From assembly GCA_913778145.1 (NCBI GenBank), contig CAJYVI010000048.1:1-35437 (forward strand): DNA of 35,437 bases, in the 5' to 3' direction. Position 1 is the first letter of the stretch, and every line of letters starts with the position of its first letter. The notes under the pieces were generated by a model. It searched no databases and was not told the DNA's origin. It was given only the letters and a program-made list of their open reading frames with translations. Both the position numbers and the translations under genes were made by a program. Positions 7,534 to 17,003 of this stretch are shown here, piece after piece. The stretch is from an uncultured Pseudocitrobacter sp. Its GTDB lineage: Bacteria > Pseudomonadota > Gammaproteobacteria > Enterobacterales > Enterobacteriaceae.

Positions 7534-9375
7534 GTGGCTTTTGAAGAACGTTACTACCGCGAAGAACTGGATTATCTGCGCCAGCTTGGCAAACTGCTGG
7601 CGCAGGAAAAACCACATCTGGCCCATTTTCTGGCCGAGAAAGAGGGTGATCCGGACGTGGAACGTCTGATGGAAGCCTTTGCCTTTATGTCCGGTAGCCT
7701 GCGTCAGAAACTTGAGGACGAATTTCCCGAATTCACACATGGGCTGATCCGCATGCTGTGGGCAAACTATTTACGCCCGGTTCCGGCCATGACGGTTATT
7801 GCCTATGAACCTAAAACCAATCAGTTAAAAGTCCCTGTTCAGGTCTGCCGTAATGAACTGATCAGAAGCCGCTCAGAAAAGTCATCTCTGGCTACTCAGA
7901 AAATACTGGCTGACAATAATGATGAAATTGCCTCTTCCGTAGCCTGCCATTTCACGCTGGCGCGCGATATCTGGCTGCAACCGCTGCGTATTCTCGACAC
8001 CCGCAACGCCAGCAGCATGAAAGAAGGCATTATAGATATCAGTTTCACCGCAGATAACAATGTTTCCCCCGCCATGCTTGACCTGAACAAAATCACATTC
8101 TGGTTGGGTAATGAAGACGATTATACCCGGCATCAGCTTTATCTGTGGTTTTGCGAATGCCTGATGGATGCAGAACTGATTGCCGGAGAGCACCGCCTGC
8201 CGCTGCCGGATCTGTGGCTGGAAGCTGCGGGTTTTGACAACCAGGATGCCCTGCTGCCGTGGCCGAAAAATGTTCACAGCGGGTACCGCGTGCTTCAGGA
8301 GTATTTTTGCTATCCGGAAGCCTTCTTCTTTTTTCATCTGCGCGATGTTGCGCCGCTACCGAACGATTTTCCGGTGAGCGCGTTTACGCTACGCCTGCAC
8401 TTTAACCGCCCTTTACCTACCGACATCAAGCTGCGGCAGGACTCGCTGCGTCTGCATTGTACACCAGCTATTAACCTGTTTACCCATTATGCTGAACCCG
8501 TCAGGCCGGATGGGCGGATGGCGGAATATCCGCTTCGCGCCAGTCATCAGCACGCCGACGCCTATGACATTTTTCAGATAAGCACCGTCACCAGTAAAAT
8601 CAAAGTGTCTGGTATTGATTCCAGCCCTGGCAACCAGGCGCGCGTTTGGCCAGAGTTTGAAAGTTTCCAGCACCAGATGGAGTACAGCCGCCAGCGGGAA
8701 GTCGTCTACTGGCATCACCGAACTAAAACATCCTTGTTTCACCGCGGGCTTGAACATTCCATCGCCTTTGTCCATGCGGACGGCAGCGTACCGGACAGTT
8801 CACTGTTTAACGATGATGTGATCACCACATTATTACTCTGTACCAACCGAATGATCCCTGCCCGGCTGCATACCGGCGATATCTGCGTGGCCGTCAATAA
8901 AAATCCGGCTGTGGCCTCATTTCGTAATGTCACGCGCCCGACACAGCCGCTCTGGCCAGTCACAGACGGCGATATGCACTGGTCGCTAATTTCCGCGATG
9001 AACCTGAACTACCTCTCCCTGCTGGACAGGGAGACACTAATCCAGATCCTGCGGACCTTCGACCTGCCAGGTGCTCACCATCCGCAGCGGGCCAGACTGT
9101 CACGCCAGAAACTGGATGCCATAGAAAAACTCGAAACCAAACCTGTTGACAGGTTGTTTAAAGGCGTACCGGTTCGCGGGCTGGCGACCACGCTATGGAT
9201 ACGTCCCGATCCGTTTATCTGCGAAGGTGAAATTTATCTTCTGGGTACCGTGCTCTCGCACTTTTTTGCCCTCTACGCCAGCATCAATTCGTACCACTGT
9301 CTGAAAATCATTAACACGGAAAGTCAGGAGTCCTGGGAATGGCAGGAGAAAATGGGCCAGCACGCCCTGATATAG
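7534..9375 (+). CDS. tssF: T6SS baseplate protein TssF (VasA, VCA0110-like)
   Basis: About 613 residues, typical for TssF. The start is uncertain: GTG 7525 overlaps the tssE stop but has no Shine-Dalgarno sequence, whereas GTG 7534 (MAFEERYYREELDYLRQLGK) has GGAG 8 nt before it, so I use 7534. Family marks include YYREELDYLRQLGKLLA at the start, DPDVERLMEAFAFMSGSLRQ, LEDEFPEFTHGLIRMLWANY, and SLLFNDDVITTLLLCTNR-like text. TssF and TssG form the core of each baseplate wedge, with one TssG per two TssF known from other systems. It overlaps tssG by 37 nt, which suggests coupled translation. Confidence 0.95.
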   Translation: MAFEERYYREELDYLRQLGKLLAQEKPHLAHFLAEKEGDPDVERLMEAFAFMSGSLRQKLEDEFPEFTHGLIRMLWANYLRPVPAMTVIAYEPKTNQLKVPVQVCRNELIRSRSEKSSLATQKILADNNDEIASSVACHFTLARDIWLQPLRILDTRNASSMKEGIIDISFTADNNVSPAMLDLNKITFWLGNEDDYTRHQLYLWFCECLMDAELIAGEHRLPLPDLWLEAAGFDNQDALLPWPKNVHSGYRVLQEYFCYPEAFFFFHLRDVAPLPNDFPVSAFTLRLHFNRPLPTDIKLRQDSLRLHCTPAINLFTHYAEPVRPDGRMAEYPLRASHQHADAYDIFQISTVTSKIKVSGIDSSPGNQARVWPEFESFQHQMEYSRQREVVYWHHRTKTSLFHRGLEHSIAFVHADGSVPDSSLFNDDVITTLLLCTNRMIPARLHTGDICVAVNKNPAVASFRNVTRPTQPLWPVTDGDMHWSLISAMNLNYLSLLDRETLIQILRTFDLPGAHHPQRARLSRQKLDAIEKLETKPVDRLFKGVPVRGLATTLWIRPDPFICEGEIYLLGTVLSHFFALYASINSYHCLKIINTESQESWEWQEKMGQHALI

Positions 9376-10388
9376 CGGCAAAACCGCCGTTAACGGCGGA
9401 TGTGCGCAACTGCAATTTCTATGTGCTGATGGAGGCGCTGTACCGTCGGTATGGCGCCCCAGGCCAGGACATTTCCCTGCGTACCGAGCCTGCCCAAGAG
9501 ATCGTACGTTTCAACTCTGACGCCAGTATCGGTTTTCCGGGTACGGACCTGAGTGCGCTTTCCCGTAGCCAGAACGGACAGTATGTACTGCAAACCCGGT
9601 TCCTTGGTTTTTCCGGCAGTCAGTCGCCGCTACCGGGCTATTACCTGGATCAGATGGCGCAGGAATCCGCACAGAACGAAGACGGCCTGAAAGACTTTCT
9701 CGATCTGTTCAGCCACCGCTGGACGCAGTTTGCCTACCATGCCTGGCGCAAATACCGCTACTACATCTGCTTTCGTAACGGCGGTACTGACACCTTTTCA
9801 CAGCGCATGTACGCACTGGTCGGGCTGGGTAATCAGAGTGTGCGTGACAGGCTTGCCATTAACCACAGCAAAATGCTGGCCTACGCCGGAATTCTGGCAA
9901 CACCAGGCCGCGCGCCGGAGGTTATCTGTAATCTGGTATCGCACTGTTTTGATTTGCCGGATGTCACTATTGAACGCTGGCAACTGCGTAAAGTCGCCAT
10001 TGATTCAGCACGCCAGAACCGGCTGGGTGTACGTAATCCGAAAGGGAAAACGGCTGGACATATTCCGGGACGTTCCATACTCGGCGTTAATTTTACCCTC
10101 GGCGCACGGGTGCCGGATCGCAGCGGAAAATTCCTGTTGCAGATTGGCGGCCTATCGCGGGAGCGTTATCTCTCATTTTTACCCGATGGCGAAAATCATC
10201 TGCCGCTGACCATGTTCCTTTCCTTTATTCTGCGCGACCAGTTTGCCTGGGATTTACGGCTGCGCCTGGCACCACAGCAGGCTAAAGGGATGCGCCTTGG
10301 CGATCCGGCCAGCTCCCGCCTCGGCAGAACCAGCTTTATAGGTCAGCCGAAAGTACCGCCCGCCATCACAATCCGAATCAGGGAATAA
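9339..10388 (+). CDS. tssG: T6SS baseplate protein TssG (VasB, VCA0111-like)
   Basis: A 349-residue protein starting at ATG 9339, with AGGAG 8 nt upstream inside the end of tssF. Family features are CNFYVLMEALYRRYG near the start, LRTEPAQEIVRFNSDASIGF, YVLQTRFLGFSGSQSPLPGY, and the 'FRNGGTDTFSQRMYALVGLG' block. The C-terminal part has the FTLGARVPDRSGKFLLQIG strands. It works with TssF, TssE and TssK in the baseplate around the VgrG hub. It begins inside tssF and ends 4 nt before tagH, consistent with a single messenger RNA. Confidence 0.95.
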   Translation: MAGENGPARPDIAAKPPLTADVRNCNFYVLMEALYRRYGAPGQDISLRTEPAQEIVRFNSDASIGFPGTDLSALSRSQNGQYVLQTRFLGFSGSQSPLPGYYLDQMAQESAQNEDGLKDFLDLFSHRWTQFAYHAWRKYRYYICFRNGGTDTFSQRMYALVGLGNQSVRDRLAINHSKMLAYAGILATPGRAPEVICNLVSHCFDLPDVTIERWQLRKVAIDSARQNRLGVRNPKGKTAGHIPGRSILGVNFTLGARVPDRSGKFLLQIGGLSRERYLSFLPDGENHLPLTMFLSFILRDQFAWDLRLRLAPQQAKGMRLGDPASSRLGRTSFIGQPKVPPAITIRIRE

Positions 10389-10392
10389 TTCT

Positions 10393-11685
10393 ATGGAACC
10401 ACTTATGGCTGAGGAAAAACAACAATCCCGTCAGGCCTCAATGACTTTACAGGTGATGAATGGCAACGAACTGGAAAGCGGACGCGCCGCAAAATGCCTG
10501 TTCAGCGAAAACGGCGGTGATATTGGCCATACACCGGAATGTCACTGGCAGGTACAGGACCGGGCGGGAAGCATTGCTGCGCGTGCCTGTACCGTTATCC
10601 GGCACGACGGAGCCTATTGCCTGCGGTGCCTGACGCCGGGACTGATGATTAATCTGGCCCCGGTCTCTTCCGATGCGCTCATCCGCCTGCGCCAGGGGGA
10701 TGAGATCCAGCTCGGCGCACTGGCGCTGAAAGCGTTTCTGCATGACGGCGCGGCTGTCACCTACGACGAGCGGATGGCAACCCCGGAAACGATTGTAATG
10801 AACCGCGACAGTCTGGCGGACACCCTGCTGACCACCGAGGGACAACCGGCGTATCCGGGAATGCCGTTCCAGCATCAGCTTGCCCCCACGGTGGCGCACG
10901 GTTTTTCCAGCGATCCGCTTCAGGCACTCCAGACGGAAAGCCTGATGGTGGCAGATGATCCGATCGCCCCACGCGTTTCCCGGCCCGTTGCCCCCGCCTC
11001 AGATCTGACAGGTGCCAACGGGATCAACACGCCGTTTATGGATCTGCCGCCCGGCAATGCCCGTCATGAGGACGGCGATGAATTTTCTGCCATGGCGCAG
11101 TACCACCTGGCCGTAACCCCGCTGCTGCGCGGTATGGAGTGTCCGCTGACGCTGCACAATTCTCAGGATGCGGATGAGTTTCTCGAAGAAGCTGGACGGG
11201 CGTTGCAGGCCGCCATTAAGGGATTGCTGGGTCTGCAACAGCAACAGAACAGCCTGTCAGATAAACATTTGCGTCCACTGGAAGACAACCCGTTGCGCCT
11301 TGATATGGACTATGCCACCGCGCTGAACGTCATGTTTGCCGAGGGTAAAAGCCCGGTACATCTCGCGGCGCCTGCGGCCATCGGCGAAAGCCTGCGCAAC
11401 ATCCGACATCATGAAGAGGCCAACCGGGCAGCAATTGTGGAAGCGTTGAGCGTGATGCTGGACGCCTTCTCGCCGGGCAACCTGCTTCGCCGCTTTGCGC
11501 AGTACCGCCGCAGCCATGAGCTACGCCAGAAAATGGACGACGCCTGGGCTTGGCAGATGTACAGCAACTATTACGATGAGCTGGCTTCCAGCCGACAGCA
11601 GGGATTCGAAATGCTGTTCAATGAAGTCTATGCCCAGGTCTATGACCGGGTTCTGCGTGAAAAACAGCGGGAGCCGGAAGCATGA
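10393..11685 (+). CDS. tagH: FHA-domain T6SS accessory protein TagH (VCA0112-like)
   Basis: A 430-residue protein. Residues ~20-115 (SMTLQVMNGNELESGRAAKC, a GGDIGHTPECHWQVQD turn, then LIRLRQGDEIQLGALALKAF) look like a forkhead-associated domain, which binds phosphothreonine peptides. Residues ~240-430 form the alpha-helical C-terminal domain of T6SS FHA proteins (DADEFLEEAGRALQAAIKGL; LRRFAQYRRSHELRQKMDDA). A linker rich in Pro and Ala joins them. In Pseudomonas the FHA protein is controlled by the kinase PpkA and phosphatase PppA; neither gene is in this window. No signal peptide, so cytoplasmic. Its stop overlaps the tssJ start (ATGA). Confidence 0.9.
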   Translation: MEPLMAEEKQQSRQASMTLQVMNGNELESGRAAKCLFSENGGDIGHTPECHWQVQDRAGSIAARACTVIRHDGAYCLRCLTPGLMINLAPVSSDALIRLRQGDEIQLGALALKAFLHDGAAVTYDERMATPETIVMNRDSLADTLLTTEGQPAYPGMPFQHQLAPTVAHGFSSDPLQALQTESLMVADDPIAPRVSRPVAPASDLTGANGINTPFMDLPPGNARHEDGDEFSAMAQYHLAVTPLLRGMECPLTLHNSQDADEFLEEAGRALQAAIKGLLGLQQQQNSLSDKHLRPLEDNPLRLDMDYATALNVMFAEGKSPVHLAAPAAIGESLRNIRHHEEANRAAIVEALSVMLDAFSPGNLLRRFAQYRRSHELRQKMDDAWAWQMYSNYYDELASSRQQGFEMLFNEVYAQVYDRVLREKQREPEA

Positions 11686-12206
11686 ACGGCAAAGCGTTTC
11701 TGGCCTGCGTTCTGATGAGCGTTGTGTTAACTGGCTGTGAAACAGCGAAAAAAATCAGCCAGGTGATCCGCAATCCGGATATTCAGGTCGGAAAGCTGAT
11801 GGATCAGTCAACCGAGCTGACCGTCACGCTGCTGACTGAGCCGGACAGCAATCTGACGGCGGACGGTGAAGCCGCGCCGGTGAATGTCCAGTTGGTTTAT
11901 CTGAGCGACGACTCCAAATTCCAGGCCGCCGATTACGACCAGGTTGCAACCACCGCGCTGCCGGACGTGCTGGGAAAAAACTATATCGATCACCAGGACT
12001 TCAACCTGTTGCCGGACACCGTAAAAACACTGCCGCCGATCAAGCTGGATGAGAAAACCGGTTATATCGGTGTCATTGCCTATTTTTCAGACGACCAGGC
12101 CACAGAATGGAAACAAATTGAGCCAGTGGAAAGTATCGGCCACCACTATCGCCTGCTCGTGCATATCCGCGCCAGTGCGATTGATATGAAAAAAGAGGAA
12201 AACTGA
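11682..12206 (+). CDS. tssJ: T6SS outer-membrane lipoprotein TssJ (VasD)
   Basis: A 174-residue lipoprotein. The signal sequence MNGKAFLACVLMSVVLTGC ends in a lipobox (VLTGC), giving an acylated Cys19. The mature part has the transthyretin-like beta pattern of TssJ: ELTVTLLTEPDSNLTADGE, PVNVQLVYLSDDSKFQAADY, then YIGVIAYFSDDQATEWKQIE. It anchors the trans-envelope complex TssJ-TssL-TssM in the outer membrane by binding the periplasmic end of TssM. ATG 11682 overlaps the tagH stop by 4 nt, and tssK starts 2 nt after its stop. Confidence 0.94.
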   Translation: MNGKAFLACVLMSVVLTGCETAKKISQVIRNPDIQVGKLMDQSTELTVTLLTEPDSNLTADGEAAPVNVQLVYLSDDSKFQAADYDQVATTALPDVLGKNYIDHQDFNLLPDTVKTLPPIKLDEKTGYIGVIAYFSDDQATEWKQIEPVESIGHHYRLLVHIRASAIDMKKEEN

Positions 12207-12208
12207 CG

Positions 12209-13555
12209 ATGGCAACAATGAAAAACAAGGTGATCTGGCAGGAAGGGCTGTTTGCTCTGCCGCAGCATTTTCAGCAACAGCAGCGCCATTTCGAGTACCT
12301 GCTGACCCGTCGTCTGGATGCACTGGGTGATTTTTTCTGGGGTTTTACGGAACTCTCCATCAATACCGAACTGCTTGCCCAGGGCAAAATCATGATTGAC
12401 CGTGCGGCGGGCTGCATGCCTGACGGCACCGTGTTCAGTATTCCCGACCAGGATCTGCTGCCAGAGCCTTTCCTGCCGGGAACCCTTTCATCGAAAGAGA
12501 GCCACAATATTTATCTGGCGCTGCCGGTGATAAGCGACGTGATCAATGAAATTCAGGGGTTGCACAGCGCCGGTCAGGGTACGGAACGTTATCGCCTCAC
12601 CCATGCCCGCGTCCGTGATTTTCACACCGACGACGGCGACGAACAGCTGGTTGGTCTGGGGCAGTTGATCCCCAGAATAGTCAGCGGCGCAGATGATCTC
12701 AGCGCGATGGTGACCCTCCCCCTGTGCCGTATCCTCAATAAAAATGCCACTGGCGCGCTGGTGTTGGACAACACCTTTATTCCCACCATCCAGGCCGTCC
12801 GCGTCAGCGGGTTGCTTGGGGCATTCTCCAGCGAGGTACAGGGGCTGCTTGCCACCCGCTCCGCCGACCTGGCCGGACGCATCGGTTCGCCTGAACAGAG
12901 TGGGATTGCTGATGTGGCCGAATTTATGATGTTACAGATGCTTAACCGCCATCAAATGCAGTTCACGCACTGTTCACAGTTGCACACGCTGCATCCGGAG
13001 GCCTTCTACCGGGATCTGGTGGGGCTGCTTGGAGAACTGATGACCTTCACTGAAGGTAATCGCCTGCCCTGCACCGTGGAGCCGTATAACCACAGGGATC
13101 TTACCGCGACCTTCACCAGAACCGTGATCCCTGAACTGCGGCGCGCGCTCAATACCGTGCTGGTGCCGCGTGCGCAGAATTTGCCACTGTTCTTCTCGGA
13201 GGGGACCTGGATCGCCACCATCAGCGATCCCACGCTGTTGCAGTCCTGCAAACTGGTACTGGCGGTGCGCGCCAGGATGCCCTACGACCAGGTGCAGCGT
13301 CAGTTTATTCAGCAGTCAAAAGTGGCGGCTACCGACAAAATCCGCAGCGTGGTCAGCGTGCAAGTACCGGGTATTCCGCTGCACACGCTTACCGCCGCGC
13401 CGCGTCAGCTACCCTACCATGAAGGTTATGTTTATTTCGAACTAGAAAAAGGCACCCCGGCCTGGCAGGACGTGATAAAAGCGGGCGCGCTGGCGCTGCA
13501 TATCTCCGGCACCTTCCCCGATCTGAACCTTCAGCTCTGGGCGATAAGGGGATAA
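12209..13555 (+). CDS. tssK: T6SS baseplate adaptor TssK (VasE)
   Basis: A 448-residue protein of the TssK family, near the family length. Diagnostic text: NKVIWQEGLFALPQHFQQQQ at residues ~5-24, with RHFEYLL following, which is the shoulder domain homologous to siphophage receptor-binding proteins. Later blocks are LPLCRILNKNATGALVLDNT and a C-terminal LHISGTFPDLNLQLWAIRG. TssK trimers link the baseplate to the cytoplasmic parts of TssL and TssM. A GAGGAAAACTGACG stretch before ATG 12209 gives the ribosome-binding site. It is flanked by tssJ (2 nt) and tssL (4 nt). Confidence 0.96.
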   Translation: MATMKNKVIWQEGLFALPQHFQQQQRHFEYLLTRRLDALGDFFWGFTELSINTELLAQGKIMIDRAAGCMPDGTVFSIPDQDLLPEPFLPGTLSSKESHNIYLALPVISDVINEIQGLHSAGQGTERYRLTHARVRDFHTDDGDEQLVGLGQLIPRIVSGADDLSAMVTLPLCRILNKNATGALVLDNTFIPTIQAVRVSGLLGAFSSEVQGLLATRSADLAGRIGSPEQSGIADVAEFMMLQMLNRHQMQFTHCSQLHTLHPEAFYRDLVGLLGELMTFTEGNRLPCTVEPYNHRDLTATFTRTVIPELRRALNTVLVPRAQNLPLFFSEGTWIATISDPTLLQSCKLVLAVRARMPYDQVQRQFIQQSKVAATDKIRSVVSVQVPGIPLHTLTAAPRQLPYHEGYVYFELEKGTPAWQDVIKAGALALHISGTFPDLNLQLWAIRG

Positions 13556-13559
13556 GTGA

Positions 13560-14333
13560 ATGAGCGATATCAGCGATATGAGTGAAGCGTCGGTTTTTCC
13601 CGTGCAGCCGGAGAGCGGAACACCAGGACGCCAGTACCGTCTCGCACTTCGTGGCAACAGCCTGAATCCCATGATTGACGCCGCCACGCCGTTGCTCGGC
13701 ATGGTGATGCGTCTGTCCACCATGAACAGTCAGGCCATGCCGGAACATCTGTTTGCCCAGGTGGTAACCGATGTCCAGGCTGTGGAACAACTACTCCAGG
13801 AGCAGGGTTACGAGCCGGGCGTCATTGTTTCGTTCCGCTACATTCTCTGCACGTTTATTGACGAAGCGGCGCTGGGCAACGGCTGGTCCAACAAAAACGA
13901 ATGGATAAAACAGTCGCTACTGGTTCATTTCCATAACGAAGCCTGGGGCGGCGAGAAAGTGTTTATCCTGCTCGAACGCCTGATCCGCGAGCCGGTACGT
14001 TACCAGGATCTGCTGGAATTTTTATACCTCTGTTTTTCGCTGGGCTTTCGCGGGCGCTACAAGGTTGCCATTCAGCAACAGGATGAATTTGAGCGGATCT
14101 ACCAGCGCCTGCACCATGCCCTGCACAAACTGCGCGGTGACGCGCCATTTCCGCTGCTTCACCAGAAGAACAACATACAGGGTGGGCGTTATCAGTTAAT
14201 CCGGCGGCTGACCATCAGTCATGTACTGTGCGGCGGCCTTGTTGTGCTGGTCATATTTTATCTGTTTTATCTGCTGCGGCTGGACAGCCAGACGCAGGAT
14301 ATTCTGCATCAGCTCAATAAATTACTCCGATAA
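13560..14333 (+). CDS. tssL: T6SS inner-membrane protein TssL (DotU/VasF)
   Basis: A 257-residue TssL. The cytoplasmic hook-like helical domain spans ~25-210 (LRGNSLNPMIDAATPLLGMV; IVSFRYILCTFIDEAALGNG; FLYLCFSLGFRGRYKV). One C-terminal transmembrane helix lies at ~219-240 (VLCGGLVVLVIFYLFYLL), leaving a short periplasmic tail. There is no OmpA-like peptidoglycan-binding extension, and no separate TagL gene is present in the window. TssL pairs with TssM in the inner membrane and docks the baseplate through TssK. ATG 13560 follows the tssK stop by 4 nt; a GATAAGGGGATAAGTGA run gives the ribosome-binding site. Confidence 0.95.
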   Translation: MSDISDMSEASVFPVQPESGTPGRQYRLALRGNSLNPMIDAATPLLGMVMRLSTMNSQAMPEHLFAQVVTDVQAVEQLLQEQGYEPGVIVSFRYILCTFIDEAALGNGWSNKNEWIKQSLLVHFHNEAWGGEKVFILLERLIREPVRYQDLLEFLYLCFSLGFRGRYKVAIQQQDEFERIYQRLHHALHKLRGDAPFPLLHQKNNIQGGRYQLIRRLTISHVLCGGLVVLVIFYLFYLLRLDSQTQDILHQLNKLLR

Positions 14334-14342
14334 GGACATCTT

Positions 14343-17003
14343 ATGATCCAGATTGATTTAGCCACGCTGGTTAAGCGGCTTAACCCCTTTGCAAAACAGG
14401 CGCTGGAAATGGCTGCCACGGAGTGTATGAGCCAGCAGGCCAGTGAGATCACCGTTGCCCATGTGCTGTTGCAGATGCTGGCTACCCCGCGCAACGACGT
14501 AAGGGTGATTGCCGAACGCACAGGCATCAGTGCGGAGGATTTACGCCAGGCGCTGACCGTGGAGAGTTATCCCGGTGGACGTTCCGCCGAAGGCTATCCC
14601 AGCTTCTCCCCGATGCTGGTCGAATGGCTCAAGGAGTCATGGCTGCTGGCCTCGGCCCAGATGCAGCACAGCGAACTTCGCGGCGGCGTGCTGCTGCTGG
14701 CTCTGCTGCATTCACCGCTGCGCTATATTCCACCCGCTGCTGCCCGTCTGCTGACGGCCATAAACCGCGACCAGTTACAGCAGGATTTCGCCGCATGGAC
14801 AAAAGATTCTGCCGAATCCGTGGATCTGGCTGACGGGCAAACGCCCAGCGCAACGGAAACCGGCGACACCCTGCTTGCCCGCTACGCCAAAAACATGACA
14901 GAAGATGCCCGTAACGGCAGGCTTGACCCGGTACTGTGCCGCGACCACGAAATCGACCTGATGATCGACATTCTCTGCCGCCGCCGTAAAAATAACCCGG
15001 TGGTGGTGGGCGAAGCGGGCGTGGGCAAAAGCGCGCTGATTGAAGGTCTGGCGCTGCGCATCGTGGCAGGCCAGGTGCCGGACAAGCTGAAAAACACCGA
15101 TATCATGACCCTTGACCTGGGCGCATTACAGGCCGGGGCATCGGTGAAAGGTGAGTTTGAAAAACGCTTCAAGGGGCTGATGGCGGAGGTCATTTCCTCC
15201 CCGGTGCCGGTCATTCTGTTTATCGACGAAGCGCATACCCTTATTGGCGCGGGCAACCAGCAGGGTGGGCTGGATATCTCCAACCTGCTCAAGCCGGCGC
15301 TGGCGCGCGGCGAGCTGAAAACCATCGCCGCCACCACCTGGAGCGAGTACAAAAAATACTTCGAGAAAGATGCCGCCCTGTCGCGCCGCTTCCAGTTGGT
15401 GAAGGTCAGCGAACCCAACGCCGCCGAAGCCACCATTATTCTGCGCGGCCTCTCTTCGGTCTATGAACAGTCTCACGGCGTGCTGATTGATGATGACGCC
15501 TTGCAGGCCGCTGCAACATTAAGCGAGCGTTATCTCTCCGGGCGTCAGTTGCCGGACAAAGCCATTGATGTGCTGGATACGGCCTGCGCTCGCGTGGCAA
15601 TCAACCTTTCATCGCCACCGAAGCAAATCTCGGCGCTGACCACCCTGAGCCACCAGCAGGAGGCGGAAATTCGCCAGCTTGAACGCGAGCTTCGCATCGG
15701 GCTGCGTACCGATACCTCGCGGATGACGGAGGTGCTGGTGCAGTATGATGAAACGCTGACGGCGCTGGATGAACTGGAAGCGGCCTGGCATCAGCAGCAG
15801 AAACTGGTTCAGGAAATTATCGCGCTGCGCCAGCAGTTACTGGGCGTGGCAGAAGACACAGATGCTGTGGTGGAAGAAGTCACCGAAACAATTTCCCCGA
15901 TACAACGGCTGACACAGCTTACTGCCGAACTGGACGCCCTGCATAACGACCGGTTACTCGTCTCCCCGCACGTCGATAAAAAACAGATTGCGGCGGTGAT
16001 TGCCGAATGGACCGGCGTGCCGCTTAACCGCCTATCGCAGAATGAAATGTCGGTCATCACCGACCTGCCGAAATGGCTTGGCGACACCATCAAAGGCCAG
16101 GACCTGGCGATTGCCAGCCTGCATAAACACCTGCTGACCGCACGCGCCGACCTGCGCCGTCCGGGACGCCCACTCGGCGCGTTTCTGCTGGCAGGCCCCA
16201 GCGGCGTGGGTAAAACCGAAACCGTCCTGCAACTGGCGGAACTGCTCTACGGCGGTCGCCAGTACCTCACCACCATCAATATGTCCGAGTTTCAGGAGAA
16301 ACACACCGTCTCGCGGATGATTGGTTCCCCTCCGGGTTATGTCGGCTATGGCGAAGGCGGCGTGCTGACCGAAGCGATTCGCCAGAAACCCTACTCGGTG
16401 GTGCTGCTCGATGAAGTGGAAAAAGCGCACCCGGATGTGCTCAACCTGTTCTACCAGGCGTTCGACAAGGGCGAGATGGCCGACGGCGAAGGCCGCCTGA
16501 TTGACTGTAAAAATATCGTCTTCTTCCTCACTTCCAACCTTGGCTACCAGGTGATTGTCGAACACGCTGATGACCCGGAGACCATGCAGGAAGCCCTCTA
16601 TCCGGTGCTGGCGGACTTCTTTAAACCTGCCCTGCTGGCGCGTATGGAAGTAGTGCCATACCTGCCGCTGTCGAAAGAGACGCTCGCCACCATTATTGCC
16701 GGGAAACTGGCCCGCCTGGATAACGTGCTGCGCAGCCGCTTTAGTGCGGACGTGATTATTGAACCGGAAGTGACGGACGAAATCATGAGCCGCGTCACCC
16801 GCGCGGAAAACGGCGCGAGGATGCTCGAATCGGTCATCGACGGCAACATGCTGCCGCCGCTCTCGCTGCTGCTGTTGCAGAAAATGGCGGCCAACACGGA
16901 GATTGCCCGGATTCGTCTGTCGGCGGCAGACGGTGCATTCACGGCAGACGTGGAAGATGCTCAGGACGGCGAGTCCGTCACAGAGGATGAAATAGTTTTA
17001 TGA
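14343..17003 (+). CDS. clpV: T6SS AAA+ ATPase TssH (ClpV)
   Basis: An 886-residue ClpB-type disaggregase of the ClpV group. It has an N-terminal Clp repeat domain (~1-160; LVKRLNPFAKQALEMAATEC), then two AAA+ modules. Walker A1 GEAGVGKS is at ~223-230 and Walker B1 ILFIDEAH at ~291. Walker A2 GPSGVGKT is at ~618-625 and Walker B2 VVLLDEVEKAH at ~685. The middle domain (~400-530) is the coiled-coil region and looks shorter than in ClpB, as is normal for ClpV. It pulls TssC subunits out of contracted sheaths so they can be reused. tssL ends 9 nt upstream; the stop overlaps the vasI start (ATGA). In V. cholerae vasH follows here but is absent. Confidence 0.97.
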   Translation: MIQIDLATLVKRLNPFAKQALEMAATECMSQQASEITVAHVLLQMLATPRNDVRVIAERTGISAEDLRQALTVESYPGGRSAEGYPSFSPMLVEWLKESWLLASAQMQHSELRGGVLLLALLHSPLRYIPPAAARLLTAINRDQLQQDFAAWTKDSAESVDLADGQTPSATETGDTLLARYAKNMTEDARNGRLDPVLCRDHEIDLMIDILCRRRKNNPVVVGEAGVGKSALIEGLALRIVAGQVPDKLKNTDIMTLDLGALQAGASVKGEFEKRFKGLMAEVISSPVPVILFIDEAHTLIGAGNQQGGLDISNLLKPALARGELKTIAATTWSEYKKYFEKDAALSRRFQLVKVSEPNAAEATIILRGLSSVYEQSHGVLIDDDALQAAATLSERYLSGRQLPDKAIDVLDTACARVAINLSSPPKQISALTTLSHQQEAEIRQLERELRIGLRTDTSRMTEVLVQYDETLTALDELEAAWHQQQKLVQEIIALRQQLLGVAEDTDAVVEEVTETISPIQRLTQLTAELDALHNDRLLVSPHVDKKQIAAVIAEWTGVPLNRLSQNEMSVITDLPKWLGDTIKGQDLAIASLHKHLLTARADLRRPGRPLGAFLLAGPSGVGKTETVLQLAELLYGGRQYLTTINMSEFQEKHTVSRMIGSPPGYVGYGEGGVLTEAIRQKPYSVVLLDEVEKAHPDVLNLFYQAFDKGEMADGEGRLIDCKNIVFFLTSNLGYQVIVEHADDPETMQEALYPVLADFFKPALLARMEVVPYLPLSKETLATIIAGKLARLDNVLRSRFSADVIIEPEVTDEIMSRVTRAENGARMLESVIDGNMLPPLSLLLLQKMAANTEIARIRLSAADGAFTADVEDAQDGESVTEDEIVL

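Noticed and set aside
16032..16565. 177-codon minus-strand frame inside clpV
   Set aside because: Third-position G/C bias in clpV creates long antisense open frames; the translation has no family resemblance.
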